Notes: generated by a model from the letters alone, not told the origin. DNA of 64,000 bases from Bacteroidetes bacterium CG2_30_33_31 (GCA_001872625.1 MNXP01000047.1:20297-84296); one strand, 5' to 3'; counted from the stretch's first letter, positions 16,895 through 26,502 are shown. Translations and numbers: made by a program.

Positions 16895-18019
16895 TTAATT
16901 TATAAATTCTAATACTTTTTCTGTAATATATTTAAGTTGATTTTCATCAAGTTCGGTATGCATAGGTAATGAAATCACACTCTCTGAAAGTTTTTCGCTT
17001 ATTGGAAAATCTCCTTTTTTATATCTTGCATCGGCATAAGCTTTCTGAAGGTGAATAGGTACAGGATAATAAATCATCATAGGTATTCCATGGTCATTTA
17101 AAAACTTTTGAAGATTCAGTCTGTCCACATTTTTAATTGTCATGGTATATTGATGAAATACATGACTTGATTTTGAATATCTAAAAGGTGTAGATAATTT
17201 GGGATTATTTGCAAAAGCATTATCATAAAATGCTGCTGCTTTTCTTCTCGCATTAGCATATTCGTCTAAGTGTTTTAATTTCACATCAAGAATTGCAGCC
17301 TGAATGGTATCAAGCCGAGAATTTACTCCGATAAAATCATGATAATATCTTACTTTCATTCCGTGATTAACCACAGCTCTAAGTTGTTCGGCAATTGTAT
17401 TGTCATCAGTAAAAATTGCTCCGCCATCACCATAAGCACCAAGGTTTTTAGATGGGAAAAATGATGTACAACCTATATGTCCAATGGTTCCTGATTTTTT
17501 TGTACTTCCATCGCTAAAATAATAGTCGGCACCAATAGCTTGAGCATTATCTTCTATCACAAACAAATTGTGCTGTTTTGCAATTGCCATAATTTCCTCC
17601 ATCGGAGCACATTGCCCAAATAAATGTACTGGAACAATTGCTTTTGTCTTATTTGTAATTGCTCGTTTTATTGCTTCAATATCAATATTATAAGTATTTT
17701 CATCTACATCTACCAAAACTGGCGTTAAACCAAGTAAAGCAATAACTTCAGCCGTAGCAATAAAAGTAAAAGTTGTGGTAATGACTTCATCACCAGGTTT
17801 CAAGCCAAGAGCCATCATAGCAATTTGCAAAGCATCAGTGCCATTGCCACAAGGGATTACATTGGCTGTGCCAAGATATTTTTCTAAATTACTCTGGAAG
17901 CATTTTACTGCTGGTCCGTTTATAAATGCTGTTGATTCTAATATATTTGAAATGCTTTGGTCAACTTCTTCTTTTATTTTAAGGTACTGACTGTTTAGGT
18001 CAACCATTTTAATATTCAT
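16895..18019 (-). CDS. wlbC: DegT/DnrJ/EryC1/StrS aminotransferase, WlbC/WbpE-like
   Basis: A 374-residue PLP-dependent sugar aminotransferase. The catalytic lysine lies in [18 protein letters not shown] near residue 189. [12 protein letters not shown] (about residue 57) binds the cofactor phosphate, and [13 protein letters not shown] holds the PLP-stacking region. Sugar 3-aminotransferases of the WlbC/WbpE type install the 3-amino group on UDP-2-acetamido-3-keto-glucuronate. Together with the two downstream genes, it would produce UDP-2,3-diacetamido-glucuronate. The UDP-GlcNAc 6-dehydrogenase, any 2-epimerase and the glycosyltransferases are not in this window. Confidence 0.9.
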   Translation of the reverse strand: MNIKMVDLNSQYLKIKEEVDQSISNILESTAFINGPAVKCFQSNLEKYLGTANVIPCGNGTDALQIAMMALGLKPGDEVITTTFTFIATAEVIALLGLTPVLVDVDENTYNIDIEAIKRAITNKTKAIVPVHLFGQCAPMEEIMAIAKQHNLFVIEDNAQAIGADYYFSDGSTKKSGTIGHIGCTSFFPSKNLGAYGDGGAIFTDDNTIAEQLRAVVNHGMKVRYYHDFIGVNSRLDTIQAAILDVKLKHLDEYANARRKAAAFYDNAFANNPKLSTPFRYSKSSHVFHQYTMTIKNVDRLNLQKFLNDHGIPMMIYYPVPIHLQKAYADARYKKGDFPISEKLSESVISLPMHTELDENQLKYITEKVLEFIN

Positions 18020-18024
18020 AAATT

Positions 18025-20490
18025 TTATGATTTAAAAATTCGTTCAAAAAATGTTTTTTTCTTAGTTGTAAAATCACTTTCTCCATAATAGTTGCCGTAG
18101 CCATATCCATACCCATAACCGTATCCATATCCATAACCGTAACCATATCCATAACCGTAGCCTCCATATCTTTTATTTTCGAAGTCCATATCATTAACTA
18201 TAATCGAAACATTCTTAATTAATTTTGAATTTACAAGTTCTTTTAAAGTGCTTAATGCGCCTTTATTTGTATAGTTTTGGCGAACTACATAAAGTGTTGC
18301 ATCAGATCGTTTCATCATAAAAACAGCATCGGTTACCAAACCAATTGGAGGTGAGTCAATGATGATGATATCGTACATACTTCTTAGTTCTTTTAATAGA
18401 TTATCCATCTTGGAGCTCTCTAAAAGTTCTGCTGGGTTAGGTGGAATTGGACCAGAGGTAATAACTTCAAAATTTTCGTATTGAGTTTTCTGAATCATCT
18501 CTTCAATGGTGCATTTTCCTATAAGATAAGTAGTTAACCCTATATTATTATTTACGTCTAAATCTTCATGAAGTTTAGGTTTTCTTAGGTCGCAGCCTAT
18601 CAAAACTGTCCTTTTGCCAGAAATAGAATAAATAGATGCAAGATTTATGGCGTTAAATGTTTTGCCTTCACCACTAAAAGTTGAAGTAAGAGTGATTATT
18701 TTTGATTCATTATCTGAAACAATAAATTGCATATTTGTTCGAATTGCTCTAAAAGTTTCAGCAATAATAGATTTGGGTTTACTTAGCACAGCAGTATTTC
18801 CAATGCCTTTATGATGCCCTACAACTCCGAGAATTGGGGAATCAACAACTTTAACAATATCACTTTTATCTCGCACTTTATCATTGAAATAATCGCTTAT
18901 AAATACAAATCCCATAGGTATTAACAAACCTAACAACAAGGCAATTGTGTAATTTAAAGAGGTTTTTGGAAATATCATTGATGCTGCACGAGAGTTGTCA
19001 ATAATTTTATGGTCGGAAAGATTGCCAGCCTTGGTAATTCCACTTTCTAATCTTTTCTCAAGCAAATACGAATAAATATCTTCATTAATTTTATATTGCC
19101 TATTTATATCTACCAACCTTCTTTCTTTTTCTGGCAAACCATTTATTTCTAATTGTATTGTTCCTAATTGTTCGTTGATATCTTTTAAACCTATTGAAGA
19201 AACATTTTCAATATTTTGAATATTTTCCAATAGCGCCTTTTCGGTAGATTTTATTCTTTGTTCAACATCCTGAACAACAGGGTTATATTGTGTGGTTGTT
19301 GAGCTATATTGATTTCTTTCGGTGTAAAGTTCGTTAAGTTTATTCACAATGCCAACTAACATAGGTTCATTAATATCCATTATTGCGGGCGCTATCAAAC
19401 TTTCTTTTTTTCTATTGGCCTTGCTTATATATTCTTTTAAATATTTGTAATATTTGGAATGAAGTTCAGCTACTGCTTTTTGCTTATCAAGGTCGTAAAG
19501 TTTATCCAAAGTTCTACCACTTACGTCTTCAATTTTAAGCATTTGGCTATTTACCCTAAAGTTTTGTAGTCTTAATTCAAAGATTCTCAATGAATCTTCA
19601 ATACCAACAAGTTGTTGATCAATAAAATACATTGCATTTGTAGCCTTTTGATTTTTTTCAGATAAATTTGATTCAACATAAGCTGATGCCAATGCATTTA
19701 TCATATTCATTGCGTTTTCCTGACTTTCATCTTGAATTGAAATTTCTATAAGAGTCGCGTCATTATTAACTTCTTTAGCCTTGAAAACAGAATAATATTT
19801 TGCTGCTAAATAGTCGAGAGATGAAAAATAGAAATAAAATTCTTTGTCATTTCCATAGGGTGCAATAAAATTAAGGGTAAAAGAGAAGCACCCATTTTCA
19901 TATTTTTCACCAAAATTCATAATTTTATTTTCTCCATTCGGCAGTGAGTCAATAATATTACTTTTCTCATTTTTACTGTAATCGTAGAGAGAAGAATTTT
20001 TAAATTGGGGAATAATAAGTTTGTACTGTTTATTGGAAATTAATATAATGTCAATTTTAACTTCAGTAGCCTGAAGATGTGTAGAATCCATAACTACAAC
20101 AAATGGATTTCCGCTAAACATTTGATTTTCACGAATCTTGCCATATCTGTAATATGAAATTTTCCAATCAGTTTTTTGGACAGCTTTTTTGACGGTATTA
20201 AAAGATTTTATGACGGCAATTTCATTTTGCATAATAATTGGTGGCGTGCCAAGCATTTTTGGCATTATATCCGACATTGGGTTCTGACTAAGTTCATCAT
20301 TACCAACTAATATTGTTGCCTTAGCTTCAAAATCGGGATCAGCAAATTTATTGAAAAAATAAGCTGTTAACATAGCAATCACAATCGAGATAAGAAATAA
20401 TTTCCAGAAAGCAAGTGCTTTAAAAACAAGTGCTTTTATATCAATGCTATCTTCCTGTTGAACGAACGATAAATTATTATTTGTTTCCAC
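18025..20490 (-). CDS. wzc: Exopolysaccharide copolymerase / tyrosine autokinase (Wzc-like) with Gly-Tyr tail
   Basis: An 821-residue inner-membrane protein controlling polysaccharide chain length and export. A Wzz domain is bounded by transmembrane helices near residues 27-48 and 527-548, with a long periplasmic coiled region between. The cytoplasmic BY-kinase domain has Walker A TSTFSGEGKT (about 602-611), Walker A' VLIGCD (about 629-634) and Walker B IIIIDSPP (about 708-715). The C-terminal tail is unusual: residues 775-802 are almost pure Gly-Tyr, with 14 tyrosines. BY-kinases autophosphorylate on a C-terminal tyrosine cluster, so this is an extreme version of a known feature. It lies 6 bases after the Wza-like gene. 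Confidence 0.95.
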   Translation of the reverse strand: METNNNLSFVQQEDSIDIKALVFKALAFWKLFLISIVIAMLTAYFFNKFADPDFEAKATILVGNDELSQNPMSDIMPKMLGTPPIIMQNEIAVIKSFNTVKKAVQKTDWKISYYRYGKIRENQMFSGNPFVVVMDSTHLQATEVKIDIILISNKQYKLIIPQFKNSSLYDYSKNEKSNIIDSLPNGENKIMNFGEKYENGCFSFTLNFIAPYGNDKEFYFYFSSLDYLAAKYYSVFKAKEVNNDATLIEISIQDESQENAMNMINALASAYVESNLSEKNQKATNAMYFIDQQLVGIEDSLRIFELRLQNFRVNSQMLKIEDVSGRTLDKLYDLDKQKAVAELHSKYYKYLKEYISKANRKKESLIAPAIMDINEPMLVGIVNKLNELYTERNQYSSTTTQYNPVVQDVEQRIKSTEKALLENIQNIENVSSIGLKDINEQLGTIQLEINGLPEKERRLVDINRQYKINEDIYSYLLEKRLESGITKAGNLSDHKIIDNSRAASMIFPKTSLNYTIALLLGLLIPMGFVFISDYFNDKVRDKSDIVKVVDSPILGVVGHHKGIGNTAVLSKPKSIIAETFRAIRTNMQFIVSDNESKIITLTSTFSGEGKTFNAINLASIYSISGKRTVLIGCDLRKPKLHEDLDVNNNIGLTTYLIGKCTIEEMIQKTQYENFEVITSGPIPPNPAELLESSKMDNLLKELRSMYDIIIIDSPPIGLVTDAVFMMKRSDATLYVVRQNYTNKGALSTLKELVNSKLIKNVSIIVNDMDFENKRYGGYGYGYGYGYGYGYGYGYGYGYGNYYGESDFTTKKKTFFERIFKS
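18094..18171 (-). repeat. In-frame Gly-Tyr codon repeat in the Wzc-like gene
   Basis: The stretch encodes R-Y-G, then eleven consecutive Gly-Tyr pairs, then Gly. At the DNA level it is built from GGNTAY hexamers with mixed third bases (GGT, GGA, GGC or GGG; TAT or TAC). It is therefore a codon-diversified rather than a pure repeat. The next residues, NYYG, add two more tyrosines. Confidence 0.95.
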
Positions 20491-20496
20491 TATTTT

Positions 20497-21303
20497 CTAT
20501 TTTTTGAGTTGTAATATTAATGCCATTAGAGCAATAAAGGTTGTGAGCGAGCTGAAGATTATGTTATAAGGAAAGGTTTCAAAGCCCCAAGTTTTGGCAT
20601 CAAGAGGTTCTACATAAATAATGTCATTTGGCAACAAATTAAAATTATTGCTGTGGATAAGGTTTCTATCAAGAAGATTTAAAAAATAAATTTGCTCTTT
20701 CCCTTTTTCCTCGCGAATAAGAAAAACTTTTTGTCGATTTCCATAAGGAGTCATATCTCCAGCCAAGGCCAATGCTTCCAGAACATTCATCTGAGATACA
20801 TAAGCAGTGTGTCTTCCAGGATGTTTTACCTCGCCGAGAAGTGTTATATTAAATCCCGATAGTTTTACTGTAACTGAGACTTCTGTTAAAAATCTTTGTA
20901 ATGACTCTTCTAATCTTGCCGCGGCTTCATTAATTGTTAGACCTTTAATTTCAACTTTTCCAACAACAGGAAGTTGAATAAAGCCACTATCGTTTACTGT
21001 ATAAGAGTTCAAATAAAGTGAGATATCATTGTTATTTGTTCCTAAATTAGAATTTGATACTCCTCCATTAAAAAAATCATATGTTTTTGGATTTAAGCTA
21101 TTTACCTTAATATACAATTCATCTTTTGACTGGATTCGATAGGTAGAAGTGGGTTTTTTGTTTGCCATATTGGTATCAGCAATTGAACTTTCCATTTGCT
21201 GTAGATATCTCAATTTTTTTTGAGGTATGCAACTTATAATAGAGAATATACTTAGGAAAAGAAAAGCCTTTATGCTAAGTTTTAAAAGAAAATTGTTTCT
21301 CAT
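20497..21303 (-). CDS. wza: Polysaccharide export outer-membrane lipoprotein (Wza-like)
   Basis: A 268-residue export protein. The signal sequence ends in the lipobox ISC, with the lipidated cysteine near residue 25. The polysaccharide-export domain covers about residues 50-145 (YRIQSKDELYIKVNSLNP, then FIQLPVVGKVEIKGLT). An SLBB domain follows (ITLLGEVKHPGRH to about 230), and a final hydrophobic helix (about 243-264) could insert in the outer membrane as in Wza. It is the first gene of a five-gene operon with the tyrosine kinase and three sugar-biosynthesis genes. A promoter is visible about 110 bases upstream. Confidence 0.94.
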   Translation of the reverse strand: MRNNFLLKLSIKAFLFLSIFSIISCIPQKKLRYLQQMESSIADTNMANKKPTSTYRIQSKDELYIKVNSLNPKTYDFFNGGVSNSNLGTNNNDISLYLNSYTVNDSGFIQLPVVGKVEIKGLTINEAAARLEESLQRFLTEVSVTVKLSGFNITLLGEVKHPGRHTAYVSQMNVLEALALAGDMTPYGNRQKVFLIREEKGKEQIYFLNLLDRNLIHSNNFNLLPNDIIYVEPLDAKTWGFETFPYNIIFSSLTTFIALMALILQLKK

Positions 21304-21716
21304 TTGCAGTTAGTTTCAGTAATTATTTATGCCTAAATTAATAGTTTTATATTTTAAAATCAAAGGTTTATCTAATAAATCGAATAGAATAAAAACTTAT
21401 CTATATTATTTGCAAACTTACATTTTTTATATTTATCTCATCACAATTTGTAGTAAATATCACAAAACTTAATTTTATGATTTTATCTTGAATAAAAAAA
21501 ACAATAAACTTATTATTAAGATTTATTGTCTTAAAAAAACATGAGCAAATTATTAATTTAATTTTTTACAAAATATTTGCCTAAAATTATTAATATCAAC
21601 GTATTGAAATTAAATATTTTACAAATCTATCTTGATGATATTTTTATGTTAATTTGCAATAAACTTAATTTAGGCAACCATTTTATTATTGCTAACTCTC
21701 TAAAAGCATAAGATTG
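21304..21716. other. 413-bp divergent intergenic region
   Basis: It separates the exopolysaccharide operon (minus) from the first ECF cassette (plus) and should hold both promoters. The minus-strand promoter is listed separately. For the plus strand the best match is TTAATTTG at about 21651-21658, one base off the -7 consensus. A small hairpin TTAAGA/TCTTAA lies near 21520-21538, followed by A-rich sequence. No gene is seen. Confidence 0.45.
21413..21446 (-). promoter_or_regulatory. Promoter of the exopolysaccharide operon
   Basis: A perfect minus-strand -7 box TAAGTTTG lies at 21413-21420, with TTG (complement of 21444-21446) 23 bases upstream, at the long end of the accepted spacing. The predicted start is near 21406, leaving about 100 bases of leader before the Wza-like gene. 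Confidence 0.4.
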
Positions 21717-22277
21717 ATGACTTTTGATGACAAATTACTTGAGTTATGTAAAAAAGGTGAACGTGCGGCACAAGAAAAATTGTTCAGCATCTATTCACCA
21801 AATATGCTCGGTATTTGTATAAGATATGCCAAGAATCTGCATGAAGCTGAAGATGTTATGCAAGAGGGTTTTATAAAAATCTTTACTAACATTGATGGAT
21901 TTCGAGGCGATGGTTCTTTTGAAGGATGGATGAAGCGAATTATGATAAATACTTCCTTGAATCACTATTACAAAGCTAAAAAGAGTAATTTTGAAACAAG
22001 TTTTGATGGCATTCGAGAAAGTAAAATCGTAAGTGAGGATGAAGAGATACCTATTAGTAGGTTTTCGCAAGAAGAAATGATTGACGCCATCAAACTTTTG
22101 CCTCATGGATACAAACAAGTTTTTAATATGTACGTTTTTGATAATTACAAACATAGAGAAATAGCAGAGCTATTAAATATTTCGGTAAACACTTCAAAAT
22201 CACAGCTTTCAAAAGCACGCAACTTTTTAAAGAACATACTTCTTAAAATTGAAAAGGAAAGAAAAATTATTGAATAG
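21717..22277 (+). CDS. ECF RNA polymerase sigma factor (cassette 1)
   Basis: A 186-residue sigma factor. The ATG at 21717 is preferred over a TTG directly before it. Region 2 (about residues 20-85) has the core-binding and -10 recognition helix DVMQEGFIKIFTNI and then GSFEGWMKRIMINT. Region 4 (about 120-175) has LPHGYKQVFNMYVF and the helix-turn-helix HREIAELLNISVNTSKSQLSKAR. It is the first gene of a cassette; the next gene begins 3 bases after its stop. It resembles the sigma factor at 29344 closely (shared QEGFI, GSFEGW, NTSKSQLS) and the one at 34847 much less. No separate classical anti-sigma gene is present, which points to its neighbour as the regulator. Confidence 0.93.
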   Translation: MTFDDKLLELCKKGERAAQEKLFSIYSPNMLGICIRYAKNLHEAEDVMQEGFIKIFTNIDGFRGDGSFEGWMKRIMINTSLNHYYKAKKSNFETSFDGIRESKIVSEDEEIPISRFSQEEMIDAIKLLPHGYKQVFNMYVFDNYKHREIAELLNISVNTSKSQLSKARNFLKNILLKIEKERKIIE

Positions 22278-22280
22278 AAC

Positions 22281-23786
22281 ATGAGCAAAAGCGATAATTA
22301 TATTGATAAATTATTTCAAGATGGTCTTAGTGATTTCAGCTATAAACCAAGCGATGACTCATTTGAAAAAATATTGAAAGGAGTTGAAATTGCTGAAAAA
22401 ACTTATATTCACAGAAAGAGAAATAAGATATTTGCATGGATAGGATTTTCAGCTGCTACTTTGATTTTAGTTTCATATATTTTCTTCTTAAAAAGCTGCA
22501 ATGTAAATGGTTCTATTGCCGATTTTAAATTCAAGAATAGAAATAGCCTGCAAAATTCAAATAAATGGATAGTCAAATTCTCAAAAAACAATCAAGACAA
22601 AATTTATTCTAATCAAAAAAAAGAAATATATAAATTAAAATATTTAGAATCTAATAAAATAATTGATTATAGGGCGAAAAATAATATTCAAAATTCAAAT
22701 TCATCCTATAAATTGTCTCAATTTAATAGCAAGTTTGATAAAGTTCATTTGGTAAAGAAGAATAATTCATTGATTAATACCTCTGGTTTTAATATTTATG
22801 ATGAAGCAACAAGCAATAAATTTTCGGCTGTGAAGAAGGAATATGATAATTCTGAAATCTTAATAAAAGAAATCGAAATGAAGGCAACAACCAAAATTTC
22901 TGAAATCGAAATACCTTTAGAAACATCAAATAATTCAGCTTTAAGTTCTTTAGATACATCAACCCAAAATCAATTATTACCTCTCCCTTCTCCAACAATA
23001 ACCTCTGGATTATTGCTTAATTTAGGATTTGGATTCGAGTCAGTTGAGAATAATTTGCCGTCAAATTTTATATATGACAAACCTATGATAGATGGCCAGA
23101 ATGATAATAAAATAAAAACATTTTCCTCATCTTTATTGCTCGAATATAGGTTTTCAAACTTTTTTGTAAAATCAGGCTTAGGAATTTCGGAATTTGGTGA
23201 AAATACCACCTTTAATATCACAAATACTTTGCACGACACTTCTGGCGGATATACTTCTTGGGATATAAATAAATATTACACTTACGACACCGTTGGCTAT
23301 TTTGATGATCCTCTGAGACCCGGCCTAATATTTCCAATTTTATCATCAGTGCCTCATATAGATACATTGGCTTCGCAATGGAATTCAAAGGATAATATTA
23401 CATATTCTAAGGAATCAATATTTTCAAAAAACAGATATAGATATATCGAAATCCCATTAATAATTGGTTTTCAATATAATATCAAAAAAATGGGGTTATA
23501 TGCTGGCGGTGGAATTTCTTATGGAATTATGACAAATTCTTCTGGAAAATTTATAAATGATAATAATTTGATTGATATCAATTTTAAAGAAACCCCTTTT
23601 AAAAGAAGCAACCTAAATTATATTTTAAATATTGGGACTGATTACGCACTATCAAATAATTGGAATATTTTCATTCAAGCTAATTTTAAAGCAAATATAA
23701 CTTCGATATTTAAACCTGAGTTTGACTTAGGGACAAAATATAAAAGTTACGGAATTAATATTGGATTAAGTTACATAATTAAATAG
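22281..23786 (+). CDS. Inner-membrane/outer-membrane-barrel fusion protein, putative trans-envelope anti-sigma (cassette 1)
   Basis: A 501-residue protein with an uncommon layout. Residues 1-48 are cytoplasmic and contain IDKLFQDGLSDF and PSDDSFEKIL, matching the pattern of the paralogue's N-terminus. Residues 49-70 (FAWIGFSAATLILVSYIFFL) form one transmembrane helix. Residues 72-238 are a Lys/Asn/Ser-rich linker without visible fold. Residues 240-501 alternate hydrophobic and polar residues in strands (GLLLNLGFGFES, IEIPLIIGFQYNI, GINIGLSYIIK at the very end), as in PorT-like eight-stranded barrels. The gene lies 3 bases after the sigma gene. A role as membrane-bound sigma regulator is inference from position and shape. 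It has no cleavable signal peptide, so barrel insertion would require one chain spanning both membranes. Confidence 0.7.
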   Translation: MSKSDNYIDKLFQDGLSDFSYKPSDDSFEKILKGVEIAEKTYIHRKRNKIFAWIGFSAATLILVSYIFFLKSCNVNGSIADFKFKNRNSLQNSNKWIVKFSKNNQDKIYSNQKKEIYKLKYLESNKIIDYRAKNNIQNSNSSYKLSQFNSKFDKVHLVKKNNSLINTSGFNIYDEATSNKFSAVKKEYDNSEILIKEIEMKATTKISEIEIPLETSNNSALSSLDTSTQNQLLPLPSPTITSGLLLNLGFGFESVENNLPSNFIYDKPMIDGQNDNKIKTFSSSLLLEYRFSNFFVKSGLGISEFGENTTFNITNTLHDTSGGYTSWDINKYYTYDTVGYFDDPLRPGLIFPILSSVPHIDTLASQWNSKDNITYSKESIFSKNRYRYIEIPLIIGFQYNIKKMGLYAGGGISYGIMTNSSGKFINDNNLIDINFKETPFKRSNLNYILNIGTDYALSNNWNIFIQANFKANITSIFKPEFDLGTKYKSYGINIGLSYIIK

Positions 23787-23793
23787 CAGAAAG

Positions 23794-25569
23794 ATGTTTA
23801 TGACAAAAAAGATTTTTATCTCCCTACTTTTCGTCGCAATTTTTCCAATTCTGGGCTATAGCCAATTGACTGTAATTTACGGTTATGTGAAAAGTAATTC
23901 CACAAATATTGGAATTCCTAATCACCAAGTTAATATTATATCAAGCTACGATTCCTTATTAAATATAGGCATAAATTATAATTCATCTGTTTTTACTTCT
24001 TCAAATGGATTTTTTGTAGATAGTGTAACCATTCCTTCTGGTCAAAATATTAAATTCTCGATCTCCACTTTAGATTGCCAACAGAGCCATGTAAATAGTA
24101 CTTTTTACAGTTCTTTTCCTTTGCCAGCGAACTTGTCAATTTGCAATGCAAATATGAATCAATGTTATTCCGATTTTATGGCTTATCCCGATACTTCAAA
24201 CCATAAGAAATTATATTTTTATAATTTAGCATCTCTAAATATCACTTCATTCTTATGGTCTTTTGGAGATGGGGGCACATCAACATTGGCAAATCCAACA
24301 CATATTTACTCATCCGATGGGAGCTACATAGTTCAATTAACCGTGAATGATTCTATTTCTACATGCAGCAATTCCAAACAAGATACTGTTATTGTAAGTC
24401 AGATATTAAATTGCCAAAACAATTTTAATTTCTATCACAATAGTTTACAAATAAATTTTCATGGCTCTATAAATAGTGCTCTTCCAACAGTTTATAAATG
24501 GAGCTTTGGGGATAATACTTTTGCAACTGGACAAAATCCATATCACATATATGCAAATCCAGGAACATTTCAAGTTTGTCTTCACACAATTTCTATTAAT
24601 CCTATGAGTATGGATTCTTGCATAGCTTCTTCCTGCAAGAGTGTAATTGTTCAGGGAATTCCAACTACAAATATTTGGGGTCAGGTTTTTGAAGATACTG
24701 GCAAAGTAGATTTTGCGCAAGTGATTTTATATAAATATAATCCATCTAATTCCGATTATCAAAATTTTGACACTACCAATGTAGTTACCATTGATAGTCT
24801 TAATTTGAGCTATTATGAATTCTCAAATATTCCTTATGGCAAATATCTCGCTAAAGCTTTTTTAACTAATCAATCTCAGCATCTTACTGAATTTACACCA
24901 ACATATTCTGGCAATTCAATTTTTTGGAATTTAGCCAACCCTTTTATCATAAATCAGAATGTAAACAATAATTTTATAAATCTGAAAAGAGTTGAAATTG
25001 CAAAAGGTATTGTAAATATGGAGGGGCGAGTGCTTGAAGGTTCTGCAAAAAATCCTGGAGATCCAGTTCCAGAAGTTCCCATTTATATATATGATGTTCA
25101 AGGAGATATATACGGGTTCACTCATTCTGACATGCAAGGAAGATATTCTTTTAATGGATTGGAATACAAAAAATATTATATCTACGCCGATTTTATTAAT
25201 ATGGATATTTATCCTGCGGTTATTTGGCCTGACAAAAACAACATTAATCTTACAGAAATTAATATTTACGTAAATAAGAATACTGTAACTTCTTTTCGTG
25301 ATGAAAGTGCAAGTATTTCATTTAATATCTTTCCTATTCCAGCAGACAACCAGCTTACTTTAAATCTATTTTCAATACAAAATTCAGATTTTAGCTTTGA
25401 GATTTTAAATTCTTTGGGTCAGATTATTCAAAAAGAAAGTATTCAAATTTTTAAAGGTGAAAATAAAATTACTTTGAATGTTAAAGATTTTCAAAATGGA
25501 ATATATAGCTTGATGTTTTCGTCAAATAAGGAAGTAATTTTTGCAAAAAAAATAATAATTTCACATTAG
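23794..25569 (+). CDS. Secreted PKD-domain protein with T9SS type A sorting tail (cassette 1)
   Basis: A 591-residue exported protein. A signal peptide ends near ILGYSQ (residue 24). A beta-sandwich (about 27-115) precedes two PKD domains, marked by FLWSFGDGGTSTLANPTHIY and YKWSFGDNTFATGQNPYHIY. A further repeat begins NIWGQVFEDTG and contains FTPTYSGNSIFW, a pattern shared with the third protein of cassette 2. The C-terminal 80 residues (FNIFPIPADNQLTL to KKIIISH) form a type A Por secretion tail, so it should be exported by T9SS and may be anchored to the surface. Its gene follows the barrel fusion gene by 7 bases and ends 4 bases inside the convergent DUF3108 gene. Confidence 0.9.
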   Translation: MFMTKKIFISLLFVAIFPILGYSQLTVIYGYVKSNSTNIGIPNHQVNIISSYDSLLNIGINYNSSVFTSSNGFFVDSVTIPSGQNIKFSISTLDCQQSHVNSTFYSSFPLPANLSICNANMNQCYSDFMAYPDTSNHKKLYFYNLASLNITSFLWSFGDGGTSTLANPTHIYSSDGSYIVQLTVNDSISTCSNSKQDTVIVSQILNCQNNFNFYHNSLQINFHGSINSALPTVYKWSFGDNTFATGQNPYHIYANPGTFQVCLHTISINPMSMDSCIASSCKSVIVQGIPTTNIWGQVFEDTGKVDFAQVILYKYNPSNSDYQNFDTTNVVTIDSLNLSYYEFSNIPYGKYLAKAFLTNQSQHLTEFTPTYSGNSIFWNLANPFIINQNVNNNFINLKRVEIAKGIVNMEGRVLEGSAKNPGDPVPEVPIYIYDVQGDIYGFTHSDMQGRYSFNGLEYKKYYIYADFINMDIYPAVIWPDKNNINLTEINIYVNKNTVTSFRDESASISFNIFPIPADNQLTLNLFSIQNSDFSFEILNSLGQIIQKESIQIFKGENKITLNVKDFQNGIYSLMFSSNKEVIFAKKIIISH

Positions 25570-26381
25570 TTTTTTAATGATGTAAATTTATTTTTCAAGT
25601 TGGCATACTGTACTAATTCAATCTTAACACTACCAATCATTACCTCGCTCTCGGCCAGAATTGGCAGATGATTTTTGTCATTGGAAATATAAACTATCAA
25701 TTTATCTTCATCCTTAAAAACTCCACCCGTAAGCACCGATGGTTTAAATTTTAAACATTCAACTTTTCCGATACTGGTTTTAATAGTCTGTTTTTCAATA
25801 TATTTCAATTTTGTTTGATAAACAGATTCGTCCATAAAGAATGAAATTGAAATATCATCGTTTAGTTTAAAAGTATCGGTATTAAATGTTCTGGCATAAT
25901 AAATTGCTGAAATTAAATCCTGAACATTTTTCCCAATTTTTAGAGACCCTGAAGTTTTGTTTTTATTATTAATATAGTCAACTCGCTGTTTTTCGTGGTA
26001 AAATTTCACATCACGGCTATCCTCATAATCTCCTTCGCTAATGCGTTTTATAAAATATCTTGGTATCATATAATTTACGTCCACATAAGTTTGGTAAACG
26101 TCATTCACTTTAAAAAACCAGCTGAAAGCACCTTTGGTTTTACCAATAACTTTTATATTCAAAGTTGTATCGCCTCTAACAATATAATTTTTACTGCTAA
26201 TTTCACTTATCATTTCTCCAGCAGTTACGTTTCCAGTCATAGTAGAAGAATAAAATAACCTGAAGCTGAGTTTTTCTCCATTAGTGAATGCAATATTTGA
26301 AACTTTTTTAAGCTCTTGAAAATTTGCTGACGCGTATAAATTCAAGCCAACAAGAATTATTGTAAAGATGAAGTTTTTCAT
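25566..26381 (-). CDS. DUF3108 domain-containing exported protein
   Basis: A 271-residue protein with a signal peptide (to about residue 19, ASANF). It begins the mature part with FTNGEKLSFRLFYS, the start of the DUF3108 beta-rich fold, followed by GEMISEI, TKGAFSWFFKVNDVYQTYVD and FIKRISEGDYEDSRDVKFY. The fold resembles LolA/LolB-like half-barrels that hold lipids, but the family has no settled function. It overlaps the convergent cassette 1 gene by 4 bases and stands alone on its strand. Confidence 0.88.
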   Translation of the reverse strand: MKNFIFTIILVGLNLYASANFQELKKVSNIAFTNGEKLSFRLFYSSTMTGNVTAGEMISEISSKNYIVRGDTTLNIKVIGKTKGAFSWFFKVNDVYQTYVDVNYMIPRYFIKRISEGDYEDSRDVKFYHEKQRVDYINNKNKTSGSLKIGKNVQDLISAIYYARTFNTDTFKLNDDISISFFMDESVYQTKLKYIEKQTIKTSIGKVECLKFKPSVLTGGVFKDEDKLIVYISNDKNHLPILAESEVMIGSVKIELVQYANLKNKFTSLKN

Positions 26382-26502
26382 AATTTGAAAATTTAAATAA
26401 TATGGTCAGCTTCCAAAATCTATTCCAAATTAAAATTTAACCAAAATCGAAAATAATACTATTCAATTTAATACTTAACACAAAATGCCAAAAAATTAAT
26501 AT

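Noticed and set aside
18009..18194. A 61-codon minus-strand frame rich in Met, Asp and Thr
   Set aside because: It is the +1 frame of the Gly-Tyr codon repeat in the Wzc-like gene and has no independent support.
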